The notes beneath the pieces were generated by a model, which saw nothing but the letters and a program-made list of their open reading frames with translations, ran no database searches and was not told the origin of the DNA. Of a stretch of DNA of 64,000 nt, positions 1 to 10,357 are shown piece by piece. This stretch comes from Armatimonadetes bacterium DC. GTDB taxonomy: Bacteria; Armatimonadota; Fimbriimonadia; Fimbriimonadales; GBS-DC. Location of the stretch: NCBI GenBank assembly GCA_001442985.1, contig LDYB01000018.1, positions 124,001 to 188,000 on the forward strand, read 5' to 3'. Each line of letters begins with the position of its first letter. The stretch's first letter is position 1. A program made the translations under genes and the position numbers.

Positions 1-409
1 GGCGCAGGTTCTGGCGGTTATCGCTTGTCAAGCGAATGCGATCCACGACAGGGTTAAAATCAAACCCGAACTCCACACCGCTCAGCGGCGGGCTAAAGGG
101 CATGCCAGAACCCACAGGCATCGCCATGCCTGTCATCGGGTTGAGCTTGTAAAGCCGATTGGAGCTCCCCAGCGCATAGAGCTCGCCCGTACGCGGACGA
201 AAGTCAATTCCCAGAATCAGCTCGTTTTGCTGAAGGAGCCCGCTGATGGGCACATTCTGGGTCAGCGCCGTCGGGTTCATCGCGTCGAAGGCAATCAGGC
301 GGTTATCCACCGTGACGCCGTAGGTCAGCTGAGCTTCAACACGAGCCACGCTGGTTAGACTAAGCGCGCATACACATCCTGTAAGCCAGGTCATCCATCG
401 GTTCTTCAT
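1..409 (-). CDS. Secreted DUF4394-type protein, 3' end outside the window
   Basis: Reading the minus strand from 409 gives a signal peptide (MKNRWMTWLTGCVCALSLTS, cleavage probably near ARVEA) and then a beta-propeller-like repeat: GIDFRPRTGELYALGSSNRL followed by a second block ending FGFDFNPVVDRIRLTS. Both blocks match the way DUF4394 proteins are built; these are exported proteins of unknown function. The ATG at 409 has a strong GGAGG site 7-11 nt upstream. The frame stays open to the window edge, so only about 136 residues are visible. Family assignment is from remembered motifs. Confidence 0.75.
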   Translation of the reverse strand, partial: MKNRWMTWLTGCVCALSLTSVARVEAQLTYGVTVDNRLIAFDAMNPTALTQNVPISGLLQQNELILGIDFRPRTGELYALGSSNRLYKLNPMTGMAMPVGSGMPFSPPLSGVEFGFDFNPVVDRIRLTSDNRQNLR

Positions 410-510
410 GATGTGGTTCCTCCTCTCTATGAGAGTATGCAGTTCCTCTAACGCGCAGGAGATAAACAGGGGCTTAACGAGACCTGACAGCTCCATAAAC
501 TCTGGGGACG

Positions 511-542
511 AAAAAAAAAAGCGAGAGCCTCGTTGCTCTCGC
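511..542 (-). terminator. Rho-independent terminator of dapB-dapA
   Basis: On the minus strand an 8-bp perfect stem (GCGAGAGC / GCTCTCGC, 521-528 with 535-542, 6-nt loop) is followed by ten T residues (the A run at 511-520). It lies about 30 nt after the dapA stop codon. Confidence 0.9.
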
Positions 543-572
543 AGGAATGCAGGGAACCTGTGGTACAAGCCG

Positions 573-1469
573 TCAGCTCAAGATGCCCATCTCCGCCAGA
601 ATCTGGCGCAGGCGTTCGCGCGTGCGCTCCGAAACGGGCACCAGCGGCAGGCGCAACGATTCCTCAATCAGCCCCATCATCGCCAGCGTGCATTTGACAG
701 GGGCGGGGTTGGTCTCCAGGAAGTTTGCCTGCATCAGCGTCTGCAGTCGGAAATGCCATGTGCGAGCGGTGGGGATGTCGCCCTCCAGCGCGGCGCGCAC
801 CATTTTCGCTGTCCATTCGGGCAGCTGGTTGCCAATCACCGAAATCACGCCGTCGCCCCCCATCAGAATTGTGGGCACGGCGAAAATGTCGTCGCCTGCG
901 TAGACGGCGAATCCTGCGGGGCGGCTCGCCAGAATCTCCAGCGCCTGCGTGATGTTGCCGCTGGACTCTTTGACCCCCACCAGCAGGGGTACCTGCTCGG
1001 CAATCCTGAGAATCGTCTCTGAAGAGTAGTTGCGCCCCGTTCGGGAAGGCACATTATACAGAATGATGGGGATGTCCGCCTTCTCGGCAATTGTGGCATA
1101 GTGGCGCAGCAGCCCTTCAGGTTCAGGCTTGTTGTAATAAGGGGTTACGGAAAGCACGGCGGTCGCGCCCGCGCGTCTGGCGTGCTGTGCCAGGTCCACC
1201 GCCTCGTGGGTCGCGTTGCTCCCTGCACCGGGGATGACAGGCACGCGCCCGTTGGCTTGCTCCAGCACAATATCCATCACGCGGCGGTGTTCTTCGTGAG
1301 TGAGCGTTGCGCCCTCGCCTGTGGAACCGGCAGGTAGCAGTGCGTCCACGCCTGCCTCAATCAGGCGATCTACCAGCGCGCGCAGCCGCGGCTCGTCCAG
1401 TGAGCCATCGGCACGGAACGGCGTGACCATCGCCACGCCCAGCCCTCGAAACGGCATCGTTCGTGTCAT
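573..1469 (-). CDS. dapA: 4-hydroxy-tetrahydrodipicolinate synthase
   Basis: Condenses pyruvate with aspartate semialdehyde in the diaminopimelate/lysine pathway, in the cytoplasm. The 298-residue length is normal for this TIM-barrel enzyme. Visible signatures are GSTGEG near residue 49 (normally GTTGE), SVTPYYNKP with the catalytic tyrosine, YNVPSRTGRN, and VGVKESSGN carrying the Schiff-base lysine. The start ATG follows the dapB stop after one base and its GGAGG site lies inside dapB, so the two genes are translationally coupled. A strong terminator follows. Confidence 0.96.
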   Translation of the reverse strand: MTRTMPFRGLGVAMVTPFRADGSLDEPRLRALVDRLIEAGVDALLPAGSTGEGATLTHEEHRRVMDIVLEQANGRVPVIPGAGSNATHEAVDLAQHARRAGATAVLSVTPYYNKPEPEGLLRHYATIAEKADIPIILYNVPSRTGRNYSSETILRIAEQVPLLVGVKESSGNITQALEILASRPAGFAVYAGDDIFAVPTILMGGDGVISVIGNQLPEWTAKMVRAALEGDIPTARTWHFRLQTLMQANFLETNPAPVKCTLAMMGLIEESLRLPLVPVSERTRERLRQILAEMGILS

Positions 1470-1470
1470 C

Positions 1471-2217
1471 TCAGTCTATCCTCCCTGTGCTTAGAATTTC
1501 GTTCAGAACCTCGTTAAAGGCGAAGAAGCCCTTGCGCCCGCGCAGCCACTCGCTGGCACGCACGGCGCCATAAGCGAACCCCTCACGGTTCTTGGCACGG
1601 TGGGTCAGCTCGATGAAGTCATACGGACCATCCAGCAACAGGCGGTGGGTGCCGAACTCGTGCCCCACGCGCACCGCGCTCACATGGAACTGGTCTTCGG
1701 GCAGGCGTCCCTGTTCGGGCAGGTGGGCGCTCCATGCTTTGCCGAGCGTTTGCTGGAGCCGTTGCGCCAGCGCGCGGGCGGTGCCACTGGGCGCGTCGGC
1801 TTTAGCGCGGTGGTGAATCTCCTCTATCGCCAGATCCCAGCCTTCCAGTTGCAGAAGCCGCGCCGCGAGCGCCACCGCCTGCTCCAGAAACACCTGGACA
1901 GCGATGGAGAAATTGGGGGCATACAACACGGCGCCTCCTGCCTCGCGAACGCGCTGGGCATATTGCTCGCGCTGGGAATCCCAGCCGGTGGTGCCAATCA
2001 CCAGTGGGCGCTGGGTGGTGAGCGCCAGCTCAATATGGTGGGGCACTGCGGTGGCGTGGGAGAAGTCTATCAGCACTTCCGCTTGCTGGGCGAGGGTGAG
2101 GCGCTCTTCGGGTGGGGTCTCACGGCGAATGACGCCCACAACGGTATGACCGCGAGCCTGAGCCACCCGCTCTACCGCCTGACCCATCCTGCCATAACCG
2201 ATGAGTGTGATCCGCAT
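1471..2217 (-). CDS. dapB: 4-hydroxy-tetrahydrodipicolinate reductase
   Basis: NAD(P)H-dependent reductase that acts directly after DapA. The product is 248 residues. The N-terminal Rossmann motif is LIGYGRMGQAV; IGTTGWDSQ, the EIHHRAKADAPSGTA catalytic loop (family form E-x-H-H-x-x-K-x-D-x-P-S-G-T) and FGTHRLLLDGPYD follow. The frame is open far upstream, but the ATG at 2217 is chosen because the Rossmann strand starts there and GGAGGAAG lies 5 nt before it. First gene of a dapB-dapA operon, divergent from trmD. The 294 bp between dapB and trmD show nothing else recognisable. Confidence 0.96.
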   Translation of the reverse strand: MRITLIGYGRMGQAVERVAQARGHTVVGVIRRETPPEERLTLAQQAEVLIDFSHATAVPHHIELALTTQRPLVIGTTGWDSQREQYAQRVREAGGAVLYAPNFSIAVQVFLEQAVALAARLLQLEGWDLAIEEIHHRAKADAPSGTARALAQRLQQTLGKAWSAHLPEQGRLPEDQFHVSAVRVGHEFGTHRLLLDGPYDFIELTHRAKNREGFAYGAVRASEWLRGRKGFFAFNEVLNEILSTGRID

Positions 2218-2498
2218 GGGCTTCCTCCAAAGGGGGACGGCGAGCGAGGCGATGTGCAGTAAAACCACTGCCGAGTAGCGCTCCATCTCCATCACGGAGA
2301 TGACAGTCTGAATGGTGTTCCCATTCAGCCCAACCGCAAGGAAGGCTGGCTTCCTGCGATTTCGGCGGGGAACCCTTTCGCCAGCGATCCTCGGCGCCAG
2401 TCCGCCTCCCGCTGGGTACTCTTGTTCACCCGCGCCTCTACTCGTCCAATCCCAACGCCCGTAGTGTACCCCATAAAGCCTCCGAATTGCAAGTCGGG

Positions 2499-2504
2499 TA
2501 CAAT
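2499..2504 (+). promoter_or_regulatory. -10 box for leaderless trmD
   Basis: TACAAT ends 7 nt before the trmD ATG, the same distance as in six other genes of this window. There is no Shine-Dalgarno sequence and no clear -35 box. Confidence 0.6.
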
Positions 2505-2511
2505 CTCCGCG

Positions 2512-3252
2512 ATGCTCACGATTGATGTCATCACCCTGTTCCCCGAAGTGATTGAGGCGGGCACGCGCTATAGCATCGTAGGGCGTGCGCAGGAGTGGGG
2601 ACTGGTGCAGATTCGCGCCATCCAGCTCCGCGACTTCGCGGAAGGCAAACATCGGAAAACCGACGATGAACCCTACGGGGGCGGCGCAGGGCTGGTGATG
2701 AAGCCAGAGCCGTTTTTCCGCGCGGTGGAGTTCTGTCGGCGTCCCGATGTGCCCGCACGCATCATCCTGTTTGAACCGCAGGGCGTTCTCTACACGCAGG
2801 CAGTCGCGCAGGCGCTGGCAGAAGAACAGCACCTGATCCTGCTCTGCGGGCATTATGAAGGGGTGGACGCCCGCGTGCGCGACTATCTGGCGACCGATGT
2901 GATCAGTATCGGCGACTATGTGCTGACAGGGGGCGAACTGCCTGCGCTGATTCTGATTGACTCCGTGGTGCGCCTGTTGCCCGGAGCCATTCACTCTCCT
3001 GAATCGCTGGTGCAGGACTCCTATGCCGACGGTCTGCTGGGCTATCCGCAATATACGCGCCCGGAGGAGTTTCGGGGCATGCGGGTGCCCCCGGTGTTGC
3101 TCTCGGGCAATCATCAGGCAATTGCCCGCTGGCGTCGCAAGGAACAGCTGCGCCTTACCCGTACCCTGCGCCCCGACCTGTTTGCCAGAGCGTGCCTTAC
3201 GAAAGAAGACCTCAAGCTCCTTCAGGAGCTGGCGGAGTCGGAGTCGCGCTGA
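2512..3252 (+). CDS. trmD: tRNA (guanine-37-N1)-methyltransferase
   Basis: SAM-dependent enzyme that methylates G37 of tRNAs and prevents +1 frameshifting. The 246-residue product shows the SPOUT trefoil-knot signatures: IDVITLFPE at the N-terminus, GGGAGLVMKPEPFF, LCGHYEGVDARV, and ISIGDYVLTGGELPAL. The start at 2512 gives the canonical N-terminus (MLTIDVITLFPE); a longer open frame begins at 2422 but adds residues the family lacks. The 3' end overlaps the convergent Uma2 gene by 41 bp. Unusually it stands alone, without rpsP, rimM or rplS. Confidence 0.95.
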   Translation: MLTIDVITLFPEVIEAGTRYSIVGRAQEWGLVQIRAIQLRDFAEGKHRKTDDEPYGGGAGLVMKPEPFFRAVEFCRRPDVPARIILFEPQGVLYTQAVAQALAEEQHLILLCGHYEGVDARVRDYLATDVISIGDYVLTGGELPALILIDSVVRLLPGAIHSPESLVQDSYADGLLGYPQYTRPEEFRGMRVPPVLLSGNHQAIARWRRKEQLRLTRTLRPDLFARACLTKEDLKLLQELAESESR

Positions 3253-3820
3253 ATAGCGTCTGTGGCTTCAACTCAAGCCCCGACAGTACCTGTGAGGTGA
3301 TGGGGTTTTCGCCTTTGAACCAGCCAATCGTGCGATAGCCCCACGCTTCCCACACCAGCACTTCAATCTCTTCGTTCTGCAGGTCTACCGCCCACACCTC
3401 GCGCACACCAATCTGATGATAGTCGTGCAGTTTATCACGCCACACGCTCACGCTATCGGAAGGCGACAGCACTTCAATCACGAGTTCGGGGGCGATTTCG
3501 GTGCGGGGTTCGTCCAGCAGGTGGGGGTTCTGGGCGAGTTGCTGGGCGGAGAAGAAAAACAGATCGGGCTGGCGCGTGCGCAACGGCGAACGCCGAATCA
3601 CGATATCATAGGGCGCAGTAAACACCTCGCCCAGACGATGCGCTTCCACATAGTTGCCGATTGCCCGATTCAATCGCGTCACCAGCCGCTGATGTTTGAG
3701 GGTGGGGGTTGCCATTTCGTGGACCTCGCCGTCGATGATTTCGTAGCGCTCCTTATCGAGCTGGAGGTACTCTTCCCACGAGAGGCGTTGTTGCGCCTGC
3801 AAAGCCTGCGTGGCTGCCAT
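3212..3820 (-). CDS. Uma2-family (DUF820) putative endonuclease
   Basis: A 202-residue protein of the Uma2 family, which has a PD-(D/E)xK restriction-endonuclease-like fold; cellular role unknown, common in cyanobacteria and other multicellular or thermophilic lineages. Visible family features are LSWEEYLQLDKERYEIIDGE, the RQPDLFFF aspartate, ELVIEVLSPSDS and the downstream lysine in KLHDYHQIGVREVW. A TATAAT box at 3838-3843 lies 17 nt before the ATG. The stop codon lies inside trmD. No partner gene is nearby. Confidence 0.88.
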   Translation of the reverse strand: MAATQALQAQQRLSWEEYLQLDKERYEIIDGEVHEMATPTLKHQRLVTRLNRAIGNYVEAHRLGEVFTAPYDIVIRRSPLRTRQPDLFFFSAQQLAQNPHLLDEPRTEIAPELVIEVLSPSDSVSVWRDKLHDYHQIGVREVWAVDLQNEEIEVLVWEAWGYRTIGWFKGENPITSQVLSGLELKPQTLFSATPTPPAPEGA

Positions 3821-3837
3821 CCGCGTTCACCGTGCGG

Positions 3838-3859
3838 ATTATACCTCAGTCGGTATAAT
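3838..3859. promoter_or_regulatory. Divergent -10 boxes: Uma2 gene (minus) and TPR gene (plus)
   Basis: A minus-strand TATAAT (3843-3838) and a plus-strand TATAAT (3854-3859) are only 10 bp apart, so the two promoters overlap. The plus box ends 7 nt before the TPR gene ATG (leaderless spacing). Neither has a recognisable -35 hexamer. Confidence 0.6.
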
Positions 3860-3866
3860 TCGGGTT

Positions 3867-4634
3867 ATGCGATGTGTTTGCTTGTTGCTTGCGGTTCTGG
3901 TTCTGCTCGCAGGGTGTGGGCGTAAGGAGACGACCTCACCCGCCGAGGTGAGCTTTCAGCAGGGCGTCGAAAAGCTTCAGGCGAAAGACTACACGGGCGC
4001 AGAACAGGCGTTTCATGCGTTTGTCAAACAAAGCCCTGCGCTCAACGCCGCCCTTCAGAGGGTTTTTCAGGCTTATGTGCAGGCAAGGGCATGGGAGCCA
4101 GCCTACCAGTTTTTTGTGCAGTACGAACCTCGCGCGAACGAGATCCCTGTCAAAGTAGATCGCGCTGACTTTTATCGCGTGCTGGGCGACCTTGCCTATC
4201 GCATAGACCGCAAAGAAGAGGCAACACGCTGGTACGAAATCGCGGTGAACATGGACAAACAGAACCACCTCGCGCTCAACAACTATGCCTACACGCTTGC
4301 TGAGCTGGGCAAAGACCTCGAGAAGGCGCTGGAGCTGGTCAATCGTGCCATTGCTATCAAGTCGACTCAAGGTTCGTACTACGATACCCGGGCGTGGGTC
4401 TATTATCAGATGGGACGCTATGAGGACGCGCTTAAGGAGATTCGCTACGCGATTCAGATTGCTCCGGACACAGCGGAGCTGCGCTATCACGCGGCGGCGA
4501 TTTATGCAAAGGCTGGGCTGATTGACGACGCGCTGGTGGAACTGGAAAAAGCGCTGGCATTACAGCCAGGGCACGAGCCTTCCCGCAAACTGCGGCAGGA
4601 ACTTTTGAAGCAACGCCAAAAGAGCCAGCGGTGA
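3867..4634 (+). CDS. TPR-repeat lipoprotein
   Basis: A 255-residue protein with a lipoprotein signal peptide (MRCVCLLLAVLVLLAGC, lipobox LAGC), so probably membrane-anchored on the outside. It then carries helical repeats: an imperfect unit around residues 28-65 and clear TPR units near 100-235 (for example ALNNYAYTLAELGKDLEKAL and YDTRAWVYYQMGRYEDALKE). TPRs bind proteins; no partner can be named. The start is set by the lipobox and by a TATAAT box 7 nt upstream; there is no Shine-Dalgarno sequence. It overlaps the antiporter gene by 4 bp (GTGA), so the two are coupled. Confidence 0.88.
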   Translation: MRCVCLLLAVLVLLAGCGRKETTSPAEVSFQQGVEKLQAKDYTGAEQAFHAFVKQSPALNAALQRVFQAYVQARAWEPAYQFFVQYEPRANEIPVKVDRADFYRVLGDLAYRIDRKEEATRWYEIAVNMDKQNHLALNNYAYTLAELGKDLEKALELVNRAIAIKSTQGSYYDTRAWVYYQMGRYEDALKEIRYAIQIAPDTAELRYHAAAIYAKAGLIDDALVELEKALALQPGHEPSRKLRQELLKQRQKSQR

Positions 4635-6580
4635 GCCAGAGTCGGGAGGTCTGGGGTCTTTGCCGTGGGGCGCTCGTGGGAGTGCTTGCCCTGCTGTTTG
4701 TGGCGGGGTGGAGCGTACAGGTCTCCCTGCCCGGTGTGGCGCTCCAGAATGTGCCCGTGTCTTTCAAAGTGGAGTCTGCGCCTGCAAACAGCCGTGTGAG
4801 CCTGCAGGTGTTCACGGAAACAGGTGAACAAGTATGGCAGGGCGCGTTCACGGTTCCCGATTCGGGCACGCTGGAAACCGAAATCCGCCTGCCACAAACG
4901 GGCAGGCTGAGTTATCGCTGGGAGATAGCAGGTGAAACAGGGGCAGGGCAGGTGCGCGTGTTGCCCGCATGGTGGAGCCTGCTGCCTGCGCTGGTGGCGA
5001 TTGCGCTGGCGCTTGCCCTGCGCGAGGTGGTGCTGGCGCTGTTTGGCGGTATCTGGCTGGGCGCATGGATGGTGTATGGGGGCAACCCGTTCGCGGCGTT
5101 CCTGCGCGTGGTGGACACCTACCTGCTGAACGCCTACGCGGATCGCGACCACCTGCATATTGTGTTGTTCAGCCTGCTGCTGGGGGGCATGATCGGGCTG
5201 ATCACCCGCGCTGGGGGGCTGAAGGCGATTGTGCGCACCGCCAGCCGCTGGGTGCGCTCGGCAACCCGCGCCCAGTGGATGACCTTCCTGCTGGGGCTTG
5301 CCATCTTCTTTGACGATTACGCCAACACGCTCTTCGTCGGCTCCACCATGCGCCCGCTGACCGACCGGTTCCGCATTTCGCGCGAGAAGCTGGCGTACCT
5401 GATCGACTCCACTTCCGCGCCCGTGGCGAATCTGGCGCTCATCAGCACATGGATTGGGTTTGAGGTGTCGGTGATTGCCGAGAGTTTTCAGGCGAGTGGC
5501 GTGCGGCTGGAGCCGTACTGGGCGTTTCTGGTGAGCCTGCCGTATCGGTTCTACCCGATTTTCGCGCTGGTGCTGATTGTGTGGTTAATTCTGCTTCGGC
5601 GCGACTTTGGGGCGATGTATCACGCAGAGGTTCGAGCGCGCACAACGGGCAAGGTGCTTGCCGACACCGCCTCGCCTCTGGCAGATTACGAGAGCCGCGA
5701 CCTGTTGCCCGACGCCCATCAGCATGGCAACCTGTGGGTGGCGCTGGTGCCGCTGCTGACCGCGATTGGAGGCACATTATGGGGGCTGATTAGCACGGGG
5801 GCTGCAGGCTTGGGCGAGGGGGAGCCGCTCACCCTGCGAGGGATTCTGGCGAACGCGAACTCGTATCAGAGTCTGTTGTGGGGTTCCGCGCTGGGGTGCG
5901 CCGTGGCGTTTGTGCTGGCGGTTGCAAGCCGTGCGCTCACGATGCGCACGGCGTTCCATGCGTGGCTGGGGGGTATGCGCACGATGTTTCTGGCGGTGGT
6001 GATACTGGGGCTGGCGTGGGGCATCGGCGCGGTCTGTTCCGACCTGCACACGGCGCGCTATCTGGTGCAGACGCTGGAGGGGAGCCTCTCGCCGATGTGG
6101 CTGCCCGCGCTCACCACGCTCGTGGCGGCGGGTATCAGCTTCGCCACAGGCAGCTCCTGGGCAACGATGAGCATCCTGATGCCCCTTGTGATCCCGCTCT
6201 CGGCGGGGCTAACGCGCTCGCTGGGGGCAGAGGAGCAGACCTTCTACTTGATCGCGTCGCTCTCGTCGGTGATGGCAGGGGCGATTTTCGGCGACCACTG
6301 CTCTCCCATCTCCGATACCACCGTGTTATCCTCTATCTTTTCGGGTTCGGACCACATAGACCATGTGCGCACGCAAATTCCCTATGCACTGGTAACGATG
6401 GGGGTTGCGTGGCTGCTGGGGGATGTCGCCACAGGGTTCGGTTTCCCGGTGTGGCTGGCGCTTGGGCTGGGGACAATTGTATTGGGGCTAATTGTGCATT
6501 TTGTGGGCAAGCCTGTGCCAGAGGCAGCAGATGCGCCCCTGGGAGAATCCCCTCAACACGCCGCTTCAGAGCGTGCGTAG
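4631..6580 (+). CDS. NhaC-family Na+/H+ antiporter with extra N-terminal domain
   Basis: Polytopic inner-membrane protein of 649 residues. Residues 1-40 hold a first membrane segment and 40-115 look like a small beta-rich extracytoplasmic domain (VPVSFKVESAPANSRVSLQV). The rest is the NhaC transporter: FDDYANTLFVGSTMRPLTDR near 225, STSAPVANLALISTW, FATGSSWATMSILMPL and GDHCSPISDTTVLSS, all typical of the family. The transported ion is not provable; Na+/H+ exchange or an amino acid antiport are both known. The GTG start overlaps the TPR lipoprotein stop. An 11-bp inverted repeat (GGGAGAATCCC, 6540 and 6579) spans the stop codon and may act as a 3' hairpin. Confidence 0.88.
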   Translation: MSQSREVWGLCRGALVGVLALLFVAGWSVQVSLPGVALQNVPVSFKVESAPANSRVSLQVFTETGEQVWQGAFTVPDSGTLETEIRLPQTGRLSYRWEIAGETGAGQVRVLPAWWSLLPALVAIALALALREVVLALFGGIWLGAWMVYGGNPFAAFLRVVDTYLLNAYADRDHLHIVLFSLLLGGMIGLITRAGGLKAIVRTASRWVRSATRAQWMTFLLGLAIFFDDYANTLFVGSTMRPLTDRFRISREKLAYLIDSTSAPVANLALISTWIGFEVSVIAESFQASGVRLEPYWAFLVSLPYRFYPIFALVLIVWLILLRRDFGAMYHAEVRARTTGKVLADTASPLADYESRDLLPDAHQHGNLWVALVPLLTAIGGTLWGLISTGAAGLGEGEPLTLRGILANANSYQSLLWGSALGCAVAFVLAVASRALTMRTAFHAWLGGMRTMFLAVVILGLAWGIGAVCSDLHTARYLVQTLEGSLSPMWLPALTTLVAAGISFATGSSWATMSILMPLVIPLSAGLTRSLGAEEQTFYLIASLSSVMAGAIFGDHCSPISDTTVLSSIFSGSDHIDHVRTQIPYALVTMGVAWLLGDVATGFGFPVWLALGLGTIVLGLIVHFVGKPVPEAADAPLGESPQHAASERA

Positions 6581-6605
6581 GGATTCTCCCGGTCGCACCT
6601 TGCCC

Positions 6606-6797
6606 TTACTTGCCGCCGAACTTCTTGTAGGTCGCCTCGTCGACGAACTTGGTCAGCTTCTGACCGTTGTATTCGGCTTTGAGGGCGTAGCGCACCTGCT
6701 TCTTGCCCGACTTGGTGGTGCGCTCATACTTCACAGGCTTCACCTGATTGTCGGGCACCTCCACCATCTTGCGCTCTTTGACGCTGAAGAATTGCAT
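6606..6797 (-). CDS. Small basic conserved hypothetical protein (63 aa)
   Basis: The product is lysine-rich (about a quarter Lys/Arg) and looks folded: MQFFSVKERKMVEVP, then KKQVRYALKAEYNGQKLTKF, a likely beta-rich unit without signal or membrane segment. An AAGGAGGGAGG site directly before the ATG supports it strongly. Upstream are two copies of a GCAGGA sequence (6861-6877). I do not recognise the family; a nucleic-acid-binding role would fit its charge but is a guess. Confidence 0.75.
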   Translation of the reverse strand: MQFFSVKERKMVEVPDNQVKPVKYERTTKSGKKQVRYALKAEYNGQKLTKFVDEATYKKFGGK

Positions 6798-6890
6798 AGT
6801 CCTCCCTCCTTGTCAGTTTTGTTTGCAGGGTACACCCTGCGGTATAGAGGTTTGAGGCACTCCTGCTGGATTCCTGCTATTTTTGCGGGA

Positions 6891-6917
6891 AAATTGGGGC
6901 AAATTCGGGGGGAAATT
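6891..6917. other. Three phased AATT tracts in G-rich DNA
   Basis: AATT occurs at 6892, 6902 and 6914 with G runs between. A similar array is at 58772, 58783 and 58794 upstream of lexA. It lies between ligA and the promoter side of the 63-aa gene. Role unknown. Confidence 0.35.
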
Positions 6918-6954
6918 GAGGCAAAAAGTGGGTACTTTCCCTTCATGATGCCCC

Positions 6955-9043
<2,089 letters not shown>

Positions 9044-9099
9044 TATGCATCGTCCCAGAGAGGGATTGTATGGCTCAGTCTCTGCAAAGGATGCTGAGG

Positions 9100-9105
9100 T
9101 ATACT
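9100..9105 (+). promoter_or_regulatory. -10 box for leaderless M16 peptidase gene
   Basis: TATACT ends 7 nt before the in-frame GTG at 9113. The spacing rule seen at other genes favours this GTG over the ATG that directly follows it. Confidence 0.55.
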
Positions 9106-9112
9106 GTTGCCC

Positions 9113-10357
9113 GTGATGAACCTGCAGGAAGCACGGCTCTCTAACGGGCTACGCATCGTTGGCGAGGTTCTCCCGACGGTGCAGTCGGTGACTTTCAGCA
9201 TCTGGAGCGCGGTCGGCTCGCGTCAGGAAGCCCCTCACCAGCACGGGATGGCGCACTTTCTGGAGCATATGCTGTTTAAAGGCACGCCGACGCGCGACGC
9301 CACCGAAATCGCCCGCGCGATTGAAGGACGCGGCGGCGTGCTGAACGCCTCCACAGGCAAGGAACTCACCTTCTACTACGCCCGCATGCTCAGCGAACAC
9401 CTGCCAATCGCTGTAGAAGTGCTGAGCGACATGTTCCTCAACGCCCGCTTAGACCCCGAAGATATCGAGCGCGAGAAGGGTGTGATTCTGGAAGAGATGA
9501 AGATGATTGAGGACGACCCCGCCGAGTACCTGCACGACCTGCTTCAGGAGACGCACTGGCAGGGGCATCCGCTGGGGCGACGCATTATTGGCACGCCCGA
9601 AACGGTGAGCGCCTTCACGCGCGAGATGTTATGGGAGTTCATCCAGACCCACTATCATCCGCAGAACACCGTGATTGCCTGCGTGGGCAACTTTGAGTTT
9701 GACGCGCTGGTATCGGAGGTGGAGCGATGGCTGGGCGCATGGCATCCGAACTCGGAGCCGCCATGCCAGCAAGTCGCGCCCCCCGTGCATCCAAACGGCA
9801 ATATGGAGCCGATTCTGGTGCCCCGCGAGGTGGAGCAGGTTCACTTCGCGATTGGCGTGGACGGCGTCTCGTTTCGGGATGAGCGCCGCTACGCGCTGGC
9901 GGTGCTGAACACCCTGCTGGGCGGCAGTATGTTCAGCCGCCTGTGGCAGGAGGTGCGCGAGAAGCGCGGGCTGGCATATGAAATCGGCAGCTACGCGATG
10001 CCCATGTCCGACGGCGGGATGTTCGTGATTTACGGCGGCACAGCGGAGTCGGCGTTTGAAGAGGTTTTGAAGCTGGTGAATGCCGAGCTGGAGCGGCTGA
10101 TGGCGGAGCCGCCCGACGAGCAAGAGGTGGAGAGCGCGAAGAACTTACTCAAGGGCGGGCGCGTGCTGGCGCTGGAGTCGACTCAAGCGCGCGCCGAGCT
10201 GATTGGCAGCGAGACCCTGATGCTGGGTCAGGTGCGCCCGATGGAGGAGATTCTGGCGCGTATCGATGCGGTGAACGCCACCGACCTGCACACGCTGGCG
10301 CAGGAACTGCTGCCCCCTGAGCGGCGCACAGTAGTCGCGATTGTGCCAGGTGGCTAA
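9113..10357 (+). CDS. M16-family zinc metallopeptidase (mitochondrial processing peptidase-like)
   Basis: About 414 residues, matching single-chain bacterial M16B peptidases. The inverted zinc site HFLEH with HMLFKGTPTRDATEIA follows near residue 52, and the third ligand glutamate lies in DIEREKGVILEEMKMIEDDP. The C-terminal half has the usual pseudo-repeat with the R/Y pair (LWQEVREKRGLAYEIGSYAM). Substrate unknown; the family cleaves peptides and some leader sequences. The start is GTG at 9113 by the leaderless rule, or ATG three bases later. It ends in a 4-bp convergent overlap with the nicotinamidase gene. Confidence 0.92.
   Translation: MMNLQEARLSNGLRIVGEVLPTVQSVTFSIWSAVGSRQEAPHQHGMAHFLEHMLFKGTPTRDATEIARAIEGRGGVLNASTGKELTFYYARMLSEHLPIAVEVLSDMFLNARLDPEDIEREKGVILEEMKMIEDDPAEYLHDLLQETHWQGHPLGRRIIGTPETVSAFTREMLWEFIQTHYHPQNTVIACVGNFEFDALVSEVERWLGAWHPNSEPPCQQVAPPVHPNGNMEPILVPREVEQVHFAIGVDGVSFRDERRYALAVLNTLLGGSMFSRLWQEVREKRGLAYEIGSYAMPMSDGGMFVIYGGTAESAFEEVLKLVNAELERLMAEPPDEQEVESAKNLLKGGRVLALESTQARAELIGSETLMLGQVRPMEEILARIDAVNATDLHTLAQELLPPERRTVVAIVPGG

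Noticed and set aside
1471-3114. Long minus-strand frame extending dapB to 547 codons
   Set aside because: The extension runs antisense through trmD. The Rossmann start at 2217 with a ribosome-binding site is the true N-terminus.
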